Assembly (NCBI GenBank): GCA_016778825.1
Contig: JADHOU010000063.1
Coordinates: forward strand, 1-7,999
Origin: Candidatus Puniceispirillum sp.
Lineage (GTDB): Bacteria > Pseudomonadota > Alphaproteobacteria > Puniceispirillales > Puniceispirillaceae
Reading direction: 5' to 3'
DNA: 7,999 bases
How positions within the stretch are numbered: position 1 is the first letter of the stretch; every line of letters begins with the position of its first letter. A program made the position numbers and the translations under genes. Positions 1 to 5,034 of this stretch are shown piece after piece. The notes beneath the pieces are model-generated. The model was not told where the DNA came from. It searched no databases and was given only the letters and a program-made list of their open reading frames with translations.

Positions 1-638
1 ATTTCGGCAATTTTATCATCATTGGTAAAAATTGCGCCGCCATCACCATAGGCACCAAGAGGTTTGGCCGGAAAAAAGCTTGTGCAGGTGACATCGGCAA
101 GCTGGCCAACCGGCTTGCCATGCCATGTCGCGCCAAAGCTTTGCGCGGCGTCATCAATCAGCCACAGGCCATTTTCACGGGCAAAATTGCCAATTGCGGC
201 ATAATTGGCAGGCTGGCCAAATAGCCCAACGCCGATAATGCCAACAATATCGATGCCTGCGGCCTTGCCCGCGGCAAGCGCGTGCGGCAATTTTTCTGGA
301 TCAAGGTTAAAGCTGGTTTTATCGACTTCGGCAAAAATTGGTATTGCACCCATGACTGGCATCACTTCAGCGCTTGCGGCAAAGGTAAAAGAAGGAACGA
401 TAACGCCTTGACCGGGTTGCAGCTCTAGCCCCATAAGCGCCAGCAATAACGCATCGGTTCCTGACGAACAGGAAATATTATGCGCAACGCCTGTCCATTC
501 ACCAAGACGCGTTTCCAATGCGGAAATTTCCGGCCCCATAATATAGGCACCATGATCAAGTACCATTTGGAATCCAGCTTCGACCTTGTCGCGAATACGG
601 GCTTGCTGGGCTTTTAAATCAATAAAGGCGATGCTCAT
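1..638 (-). CDS. DegT/DnrJ/EryC1/StrS-family PLP sugar aminotransferase, WbpE/WlbC-like (3' end outside window)
   Basis: The minus-strand reading frame is open from an ATG at 638 to the window edge: 212 codons, with roughly the last third of a family protein of about 360 residues missing. It begins MSIAFIDLKAQQARI, the usual N-terminus of the family. Visible motifs are SSGTDAL (about residues 59-65, phosphate/PLP pocket), IDDAAQSFGA (PLP ring-binding Asp region, about residues 162-171) and SFFPAKPLGAYGDGGA, where Lys192 is the expected Schiff-base lysine. That last motif is the form I associate with WbpE/WlbC, which transaminate a UDP-3-keto-GlcNAc-uronic acid with glutamate. The start overlaps the stop of the upstream dehydrogenase by 4 bases (ATGA) and has a GAGG ribosome-binding sequence at 644-647, so the two are translationally coupled. 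The family call is firm. The exact substrate is inferred from the motif and the partner gene; another nucleotide-sugar aminotransferase is possible. Confidence 0.88.
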   Translation of the reverse strand, partial: MSIAFIDLKAQQARIRDKVEAGFQMVLDHGAYIMGPEISALETRLGEWTGVAHNISCSSGTDALLLALMGLELQPGQGVIVPSFTFAASAEVMPVMGAIPIFAEVDKTSFNLDPEKLPHALAAGKAAGIDIVGIIGVGLFGQPANYAAIGNFARENGLWLIDDAAQSFGATWHGKPVGQLADVTCTSFFPAKPLGAYGDGGAIFTNDDKIAE

Positions 639-1630
639 TTGGACCTCACTGGCTGATGATTCGAGGGTGCGGCCGATGTGTCGACCAGTTGGTTTTGCAT
701 GGTTTCAAGAACCTGTTGAACCATAATCGCTTCATCAATGTCAGTTGGCGCGGGCTTGCCCGTTTCGCAGGCTTGGATGAAGGCGCGCATTTCGTCTTTT
801 AACGGCTCGGCTTCGGGAACCGGAAGCGTAATCGGGCTTGCTCGATCAATGATGAAATGTTCGTCATTCAGCCGCATTTGATCCTGAAACAGGGTCAATT
901 TTTCTGGCCAAGGTTTGGTATCATCAAAAACCAGCGATCCGGCAGTTCCGGTGACCGTCATACGATGTTCTTTGAACGGGCTTAGCCAGCTTGTTTGCAT
1001 GCCTGCTGAAACACCATTTTCAAAACCCATGAAACTGGTCAGAAAATCAACAATATTTGGGGTCATGTGGCTTGCACCGGCACAATAAATTTTTGTTGGA
1101 AGGCTGCCAATTAGCGCCAAAATAAGTGACAGATCATGCGGGCATAAATCAAACAAAACAGATTCGGTATTGCGAATACGCCCCATTGCCAACCGGTTTG
1201 CCTGAACATGGCGAAGACTGCCAATGGCACCAGCGGCAAGCTGTTTCTGTAATTCGATAAAGGCGGCATGATAGCGGATCAGATGCCCGACCATCACTTG
1301 TTTTTTCGTCGCATGCGCTGCGTCCTGAATGGCTTTTGCTCCATCCAAACTCAGCGAAAGTGGTTTTTCCACATAAACATGTTTGCCAGCGGCCAAGGCG
1401 GCAATGGCAAGCGCATCATGGCTTGGTGCGGCGGTGGCAATGACAATGCCGTCAATTGATTGATCATGGATCAGCGTGTCAACATCAACCGGTTTGGCGG
1501 CAAAGGCTGATCCAAATTCGGCGGCGTTTTCGGTATGGCGATCGGCAACCGCGGCCAACACCTCAAGCTGGGCAAGATTGCGCGCTAAATTCCGGCCCCA
1601 CATGCCACATCCGATTAGACCAATATTCAT
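635..1630 (-). CDS. Gfo/Idh/MocA-family NAD-dependent sugar dehydrogenase (WbpB/WlbA-like role)
   Basis: Numbered from ATG 1630, the protein has about 331 residues. It opens with a Rossmann motif, MNIGLIGCGMWGRN, followed by an acidic AVADRH segment, then the family's YVEKPLSLS motif with the catalytic-type Lys near residue 89, and LCPHDLSL with a conserved His near residue 165. The C-terminal half is the α/β dimerisation domain of the family. Such enzymes oxidise a sugar at C3 with NAD. Next to a WbpE-like aminotransferase, the likely job is converting UDP-N-acetylglucosaminuronate to its 3-keto form, although the sequence is not close to the classical P. aeruginosa WbpB as I remember it. 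Starts at GTG 1672, ATG 1663 or ATG 1633 are also open. I prefer 1633/1630 because the Rossmann strand normally begins at the N-terminus and an AGG lies 5 bases before ATG 1630. The stop overlaps the next gene's start. Confidence 0.85.
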   Translation of the reverse strand: MNIGLIGCGMWGRNLARNLAQLEVLAAVADRHTENAAEFGSAFAAKPVDVDTLIHDQSIDGIVIATAAPSHDALAIAALAAGKHVYVEKPLSLSLDGAKAIQDAAHATKKQVMVGHLIRYHAAFIELQKQLAAGAIGSLRHVQANRLAMGRIRNTESVLFDLCPHDLSLILALIGSLPTKIYCAGASHMTPNIVDFLTSFMGFENGVSAGMQTSWLSPFKEHRMTVTGTAGSLVFDDTKPWPEKLTLFQDQMRLNDEHFIIDRASPITLPVPEAEPLKDEMRAFIQACETGKPAPTDIDEAIMVQQVLETMQNQLVDTSAAPSNHQPVRSK

Positions 1631-1683
1631 CATCGCCTGAATTTCATTTCGTGATGCAACCATATTTGTCACTATACTATGGT

Positions 1684-1712
1684 GTCTTAATATGCACGAC
1701 GACTCGCGTCAA
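1684..1712 (-). promoter_or_regulatory. Candidate promoter of the sugar-nucleotide operon
   Basis: On the minus strand a TTGACG hexamer (1707-1712) lies 17 bases before TAAGAC (1684-1689), which sits in an AT-rich TATTAAGAC context. The -35 match is good and the -10 is poor. A second possible -10, TATAGT, lies a little further downstream without a good partner. Its position just upstream of the dehydrogenase gene is right. Called by eye only. Confidence 0.3.
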
Positions 1713-1755
1713 TTGTTGCATTTCGTTACATTTTTAAAAGAATTCAGCCAGATTT

Positions 1756-1787
1756 ACCACCGGCCTATGGCGCGGCAAACCGGTGGT
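1756..1787. repeat. Inverted repeat in the divergent intergenic region
   Basis: ACCACCGG at 1756-1763 is perfectly repeated in inverted form as CCGGTGGT at 1780-1787, with a 16-base spacer. It lies between the divergent sugar operon and the tRNA-editing gene. No T-run follows on either strand, so it is not a typical intrinsic terminator. An operator or an RNA hairpin in the leader of the plus-strand gene are both possible. I see no other gene in the 1673-1885 gap. Confidence 0.4.
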
Positions 1788-1885
1788 CTTGCAGCGGCGT
1801 CTTCATCCGGCTAGAAAGAGATCAGGCCAGCCTATGGTCATCGTCATTATGGCGACGGATTAATCCACCTCATCAGGGCCACATT

Positions 1886-2404
1886 ATGGACGCATCATCA
1901 CAATTCAAAGATAGCTTGCCAACGACGCCGGAATCCCTTTTGGCGGTTCTTGACGCGCTGGAAATTGACTATGTCACCCACCATCATCCGCCTTTGCGAA
2001 CGGTTGAAGATGCCAAAGCGCATCGCGGCGATATGCCCGGGATTCATATTAAAAATTTGTATCTTCGCGACCGGAAAAAGCGCAATTTTCTGATTGTCGC
2101 CCAAGAAGATCGGGTGATTGATTTAAAAAATCTTGATCAGAAAATTGGCTGTGACCGGCTGTCATTTGGCAGTGCTGACCGGTTATTTGAAATGTTGGGT
2201 GTGCGTCCAGGCGCGGTCAGTCCGCTGACATTAATTAATGACTCGGACCATAAAATTTCGCTGTTTCTTGATTCGGAGCTTCGAACCGATGATCGGATTT
2301 ACGCCCATCCGCTTGTCAATGACATGACGATTGGCATCACTGGATCGGGCTTGCAGAAATTTTTGGCGCATACAGGCCACCAGCCGCGCTGGCTTGATTT
2401 TTAA
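1886..2404 (+). CDS. Freestanding prolyl-tRNA editing deacylase (ProX/ProXp-ala, YbaK-like fold)
   Basis: The 172-residue protein matches the family of single-domain deacylases related to the INS editing domain of prolyl-tRNA synthetase, whose ProXp-ala members hydrolyse mischarged Ala-tRNA(Pro) in trans. Visible signatures are HHPPLRTVEDA (residues 33-43, substrate-gating region), GIHIKNLYLRDRKK (52-65) with the conserved Lys56 thought to act in catalysis, GVRPGAVSPL (105-114, the GxxPG loop of the YbaK fold) and HPLVNDMT (141-148). Length is typical. The ATG at 1886 is preceded by CAGGG with 7-base spacing. It stands alone, divergent from the sugar operon and separated from the next gene by a likely terminator, so it is probably its own transcription unit. 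No prolyl-tRNA synthetase gene is visible here. The family is secure; the exact misacylated substrate (Ala, Cys or other) cannot be read from sequence. Confidence 0.9.
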   Translation: MDASSQFKDSLPTTPESLLAVLDALEIDYVTHHHPPLRTVEDAKAHRGDMPGIHIKNLYLRDRKKRNFLIVAQEDRVIDLKNLDQKIGCDRLSFGSADRLFEMLGVRPGAVSPLTLINDSDHKISLFLDSELRTDDRIYAHPLVNDMTIGITGSGLQKFLAHTGHQPRWLDF

Positions 2405-2411
2405 TAGCTTT

Positions 2412-2440
2412 GGGGCCAGTCATGGCGCGCCCCTTGTTTT
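2412..2440 (+). terminator. Candidate intrinsic terminator after the tRNA-editing gene
   Basis: GGGGC (2412-2416) pairs with GCCCC (2429-2433) and is followed directly by TTGTTTT. The stem is only 5 bp, with a further possible GCC/GGC pairing inside. It starts 7 bases after the stop codon, which is the right place. Confidence 0.5.
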
Positions 2441-2472
2441 GCAACCCCTGATGATTACATCTAGATGAGGAG

Positions 2473-2502
2473 TTGAAAAAGGGCGTGGCCGCCGATTAAA
2501 AC
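2473..2502 (+). promoter_or_regulatory. Candidate promoter for cnoX and the following genes
   Basis: TTGAAA (2473-2478) is separated by 18 bases from TAAAAC (2497-2502), about 60 bases before the cnoX start. Both hexamers are partial matches to a housekeeping sigma-factor promoter. The position between the terminator and the gene supports it, but the call rests on visual matching alone. Confidence 0.3.
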
Positions 2503-2563
2503 GCACCGTCTTGGTGGTGGATTGTAATCGGATCATCGCTTTTTACAGAAGGTTTAGGACAAA

Positions 2564-3466
2564 ATGGAACAGCTTATTGCGGCCGCCGCCGATACCACAC
2601 CAATCGATGTTAATATGGATAATTTCATGGCCGAGGTCATTGATGGTTCGGCAACAATGCCAATCGTCGTGCAATTTTGGGCACCATGGTGTGGGCCGTG
2701 TAAACAGCTTGGTCCGCTCTTGGAAAAGGTCGTTGCCGCCGCCAAGGGCAAGGTCAAAATGGTGCGAATCAATATTGATGAGAACCAGCAGATTGCCCAA
2801 CAGATGCGGGTGCAATCAGTGCCAACGGTTTATGGGTTTTTCAATGGGCAGCCGGTTGATGGTTTTGCTGGTGCGCAGCCTGAATCAACGCTAAAGCAAT
2901 TTATTGACAAGCTGGTAGCCGCTGGCGGCAGTGGCCCCGACATCGCGGCAATGGCCGAGGCGGCAAACAGCCTTCTTGAAACCCAAGATTATGACAATGC
3001 GATGGCGCAATATCATGAAATCATGGCGGCCGATCCTGAATCGCCCGATGGTCTTGCAGGCATGATCCGTTGTATGGTCGGAATGAGAGATATTGATGGC
3101 GCGCGCGAAATTGTTGATCAGCTTGATGATGAATTTCGCGATAAACCGGCCATGGTGATTGCCATTGACTCACTTGAATTGGCGGAAAAAGTGGCAGGGG
3201 CGGCTGGCGGTTTGACGCAAGCGCGTGCTGCGGTTGATGCTGATCCCAATGATCTTGCCGCGCGCCAAGAACTGGCATTGGCGTTATTTGCCACTGGCGA
3301 ACAAGCCGAATCAATGGAACAGCTTCTTGAATCCATCCGCATTGACCGCGCTTGGAATGATGAGGCAGCCCGCATGCAGCTATTGGAATTTTTCAAGACA
3401 CTTGGCCCGGCAAACCGAGATGTGGTGGCGGCGCGGCGCAAGCTATCGACGTTACTTTTCGCCTAG
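2564..3466 (+). CDS. cnoX: Thioredoxin-fold/TPR chaperedoxin (CnoX, formerly YbbN)
   Basis: This 300-residue protein has an N-terminal thioredoxin domain (about residues 10-120) with the full active site WAPWCGPCK (WCGPC at 42-46) and the cis-proline segment SVPT (85-88). A helical TPR-like C-terminal region (about 125-300) ends with the characteristic LLEFFKTLG and ARRKLSTLLF stretches of this family. CnoX combines a holdase chaperone with redox protection and hands clients to GroEL/ES or DnaK. E. coli CnoX lacks the first active-site Cys, whereas Caulobacter CnoX keeps both; the protein here is of the redox-active kind. There is no signal peptide, so it is cytoplasmic. AGGA at 2556-2559 lies 4 bases before the ATG. 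It leads the LON-Trm112 block, a neighbourhood common in Alphaproteobacteria. Length and domain order are normal. Confidence 0.93.
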   Translation: MEQLIAAAADTTPIDVNMDNFMAEVIDGSATMPIVVQFWAPWCGPCKQLGPLLEKVVAAAKGKVKMVRINIDENQQIAQQMRVQSVPTVYGFFNGQPVDGFAGAQPESTLKQFIDKLVAAGGSGPDIAAMAEAANSLLETQDYDNAMAQYHEIMAADPESPDGLAGMIRCMVGMRDIDGAREIVDQLDDEFRDKPAMVIAIDSLELAEKVAGAAGGLTQARAAVDADPNDLAARQELALALFATGEQAESMEQLLESIRIDRAWNDEAARMQLLEFFKTLGPANRDVVAARRKLSTLLFA

Positions 3467-3514
3467 CCAGATTGTGCCCCTAATGGGCAAAGGTAATTTG
3501 GCCAGAATAAAGAG

Positions 3515-3532
3515 CCTTATCGTGGCATAAGG
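3515..3532. repeat. Short inverted repeat between cnoX and the LON-domain gene
   Basis: CCTTAT (3515-3520) and ATAAGG (3527-3532) form a perfect 6-bp inverted repeat with a 6-base loop. One G·T and one A·T pair can extend it outward. A second weak one, TGCCC/GGGCA, lies at 3475-3489. Neither is followed by a T-run. They could be operators or leader hairpins; the 125-base gap holds no other gene that I can see. Confidence 0.3.
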
Positions 3533-3580
3533 TTAAATGCAGCCATAATGCAAATGCAGAACGGCTTGAATCTAATTTTT

Positions 3581-3586
3581 AAGGAG
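3581..3586 (+). promoter_or_regulatory. Strong ribosome-binding site that fixes the LON-gene start
   Basis: AAGGAG lies 5 bases before ATG 3592. An in-frame GTG at 3586 overlaps this site and so cannot be the real start. Confidence 0.75.
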
Positions 3587-3591
3587 TGATC

Positions 3592-4323
3592 ATGGCAGGT
3601 GGTATTTTTGATCCGGAATTTGACCAGCTTCCGATGCGCATTCCGATTTTTCCGCTGCCAAGCGCCCTTTTGCTTCCGGGCGGGCAATTGCCGTTGAATA
3701 TTTTTGAACCGCGCTATCTGGCGATGGTAAGGCATGCGCTGGCAACGCCAACAAGGCTGATTGGCATGGTACAGCCACTTGATCATTATGCCGGTGGCGA
3801 CATCGTTAATGATGGCATAGCCAATGACAACAGGGCCAATGAAAACATAGCAAATGATGGCGGGGCTGATGCGGCGGGTTTGTTTGAAACCGGCTGTGCT
3901 GGACGTTTGTCATTTTTTCAAGAAAGTGATGATGGCCGTTTTGTCATCGCGCTTAACGGCGTGTGCCGGTTTCATCGTCTTTGCCAAGAGCTTGATCCGA
4001 ATGGGTTTCTGTTGGCTGATGTTGATTGGCAGCCTTTTGCGAATGATCTTCGCGTTGATGTTAGCGCGCTTGACCGTGATCCGCTGATCAAAGTGATGAA
4101 ACGCTATTTTGATATGAAGGGATTCGAGACCGACTGGACGCAGATTGAAAACTCGGATAACCATCAGCTATTGGCCACATTATCAATGATCTGCCCTTTT
4201 GAAGTTGCCGAAAAACAAGCGCTTTTAGAAGCCGATTCAATGGCAAAACGCGCCGATCTATTAATTGCCATGATGGAAATGGCATTGCATGATGAAATGG
4301 GAGGCAATGATGCACGACACTGA
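3592..4323 (+). CDS. LON substrate-binding-domain protein (stand-alone, no protease domain), with a pentapeptide-repeat insertion
   Basis: The product has 243 residues from ATG 3592. It carries the N-terminal LON substrate-binding fold: [19 protein letters not shown] and [11 protein letters not shown] near residues 18-48, then GMVQPLD, and [16 protein letters not shown] and LNGVCRF after the insertion. The C-terminal helical part includes [16 protein letters not shown], a signature of this group. There is no AAA+ ATPase or Ser-Lys protease domain, so it is not Lon itself. The exact role is unknown; substrate or protein binding in quality control is the usual assumption. It lies between cnoX and the Trm112-like gene, whose start overlaps its 3' end. 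It is odd in carrying an Asn/Ala-rich stretch at residues 72-96, built from 15-base repeats, where relatives in my memory go directly from the GMVQP strand to the CAGR strand. Confidence 0.9.
   Translation: MAGGIFDPEFDQLPMRIPIFPLPSALLLPGGQLPLNIFEPRYLAMVRHALATPTRLIGMVQPLDHYAGGDIVNDGIANDNRANENIANDGGADAAGLFETGCAGRLSFFQESDDGRFVIALNGVCRFHRLCQELDPNGFLLADVDWQPFANDLRVDVSALDRDPLIKVMKRYFDMKGFETDWTQIENSDNHQLLATLSMICPFEVAEKQALLEADSMAKRADLLIAMMEMALHDEMGGNDARH
3805..3879 (+). repeat. In-frame 15-base tandem repeat inside the LON-domain gene
   Basis: Four consecutive 15-base units (3805-3819, 3820-3834, 3835-3849, 3850-3864) encode [15 protein letters not shown] and ANDGG, followed by a decayed fifth, ADAAG (3865-3879). 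Every unit has AAT as its second codon in the first four copies, and three begin with GCC or GCA. The period is exactly five codons, so copy-number change would not break the frame. Confidence 0.75.
4299..4304 (+). promoter_or_regulatory. Ribosome-binding site of the Trm112-like gene, inside the LON gene
   Basis: GGGAGG lies 2 bases before ATG 4307 and 5 bases before ATG 4310. The spacing favours ATG 4310. The site is within the last codons of the LON-domain gene, which implies translational coupling. Confidence 0.65.
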
Positions 4324-4516
4324 CCCTGCGGCAGATTATGAAATTGATCCACGGCTTCTTGAAGTGCTGGTTTGCCCCTTGACGCGCGGCCCTTTGACCT
4401 ATGATCGCGTAAATCATGAATTGATTAGCCATCAGGCACGCAAGGCCTATCCGGTTCGCGCTGGTGTGCCAATCATGCTTGGCGATGAAGCGCGTGATCT
4501 TGGCGAAGATGAATAG
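4310..4516 (+). CDS. Trm112/UPF0434 (YcaR)-family small protein
   Basis: The 68-residue product contains [20 protein letters not shown] near residues 13-32 and [17 protein letters not shown] near 46-62, the two conserved blocks of bacterial Trm112-like proteins. Eukaryotic and archaeal Trm112 activates methyltransferases acting on tRNA, rRNA and release factors. The short bacterial form keeps the fold, but its partners are poorly known. Only one CP motif is present, as is usual for the bacterial version that lacks the full zinc site. The gene starts inside the end of the LON gene (14-base overlap), so both are probably made from one mRNA. Earlier in-frame ATGs at 4289 and 4307 exist, but the GGGAGG site supports 4310. 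Confidence 0.9.
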   Translation: MHDTDPAADYEIDPRLLEVLVCPLTRGPLTYDRVNHELISHQARKAYPVRAGVPIMLGDEARDLGEDE

Positions 4517-4527
4517 GTTTTTGCCCC

Positions 4528-4557
4528 CCATGACCGCCAAAACTGCCATGACCGTCA
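4528..4557. repeat. Direct repeat upstream of the DUF971 gene
   Basis: CCATGACCGCCA (4528-4539) recurs as CCATGACCGTCA (4546-4557), 11 of 12 bases identical with an 18-base offset. It is followed by an AT-rich tract (TATATATA around 4575) that could hold a promoter. A tandem operator is possible, but so is chance. Confidence 0.25.
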
Positions 4558-4625
4558 GAGTTATCTGCCAAGATTATATATATGAAGTTTGGCGATCAAG
4601 TTAAAATGCTAGGATAGTGAACCCC

Positions 4626-5009
4626 ATGAACACCTCACCGCCGCAAAAACCATCACAAGATGTCTGGCCTGAAGAAATTAGGCTTTCAAAAGCCAAGGAT
4701 CTGCTGGAAATTCGTTTTGATGATGGCGCGCAATTCTCGCTATCAGCCGAATTATTGCGCGTTGAATCGCCATCGGCCGAGGTGCAGGGTCATGGCGCTG
4801 GTCAGAAAACCACACCGGCGGGAAAACAAAATATCCTGATAAGCAGCATTGAACCGGTTGGCAATTATGCAATCCGGCTTGGGTTTAGCGACGGGCATAA
4901 TACTGGCCTGTTTAGCTGGGGTCTGCTTTATGATTATGGGCTTCGCCAAGATCAGTTGATGGCTGATTATCTGGCGCGCCTTGCCAGTGACGGTGCGCGC
5001 CGCAATTAG
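4626..5009 (+). CDS. DUF971 (gamma-butyrobetaine hydroxylase-like N-terminal domain) protein
   Basis: The protein has 127 residues from ATG 4626; GTG 4617 would add three. WPEEIRLSKAKDLLEIRFDD near the start, ISSIEPVGNYAIRLGFSDGH in the middle and GLFSWGLLYDYG near the end are the conserved blocks of DUF971, the small β-rich domain that forms the N-terminus of gamma-butyrobetaine hydroxylase in eukaryotes and stands alone in many bacteria. No oxygenase domain is attached, so it cannot be a hydroxylase by itself. Its role is not established; links to iron-sulphur or redox proteins have been suggested by gene neighbourhoods. The start is uncertain because AGGA (4611-4614) is 2 bases from the GTG and 11 from the ATG. 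It lies 100 bases after the Trm112-like gene and ends 20 bases from the convergent UbiH-family gene. Confidence 0.87.
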   Translation: MNTSPPQKPSQDVWPEEIRLSKAKDLLEIRFDDGAQFSLSAELLRVESPSAEVQGHGAGQKTTPAGKQNILISSIEPVGNYAIRLGFSDGHNTGLFSWGLLYDYGLRQDQLMADYLARLASDGARRN

Positions 5010-5013
5010 ATAT

Positions 5014-5034
5014 CATAATTTGGGCACCATTATG
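5014..5034. repeat. Inverted repeat in the convergent gap
   Basis: CATAAT (5014-5019) and ATTATG (5029-5034) flank TTGGGCACC between the DUF971 gene and the UbiH-family gene, overlapping the latter's stop codon. It could weakly help termination from both sides, but the stem is AT-rich and short and no clear T-run follows. Confidence 0.25.

Noticed and set aside
1672..1672. GTG 1672 as start of the sugar dehydrogenase
   Set aside because: It would add 14 residues before the Rossmann strand and would fall only a few bases from the likely transcription start; kept only as an alternative.
2511..2894. A 127-codon plus-strand frame overlapping the start of cnoX
   Set aside because: It is out of frame with the WCGPC thioredoxin gene, has low-complexity Arg/Ser content, and is best explained as a shadow.
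3475..3489. TGCCC/GGGCA hairpin after cnoX as a terminator
   Set aside because: The stem is 5 bp and is followed by AAGGTAATTT with no T-run, so termination is unlikely.
3586..3588. GTG as the start of the LON-domain gene
   Set aside because: The GTG overlaps the AAGGAG ribosome-binding site, and ATG 3592 has correct spacing.
4088..4549. A 153-codon open frame on the minus strand
   Set aside because: It is antisense to the LON-domain and Trm112-like genes, both well supported, and shows no family motif.
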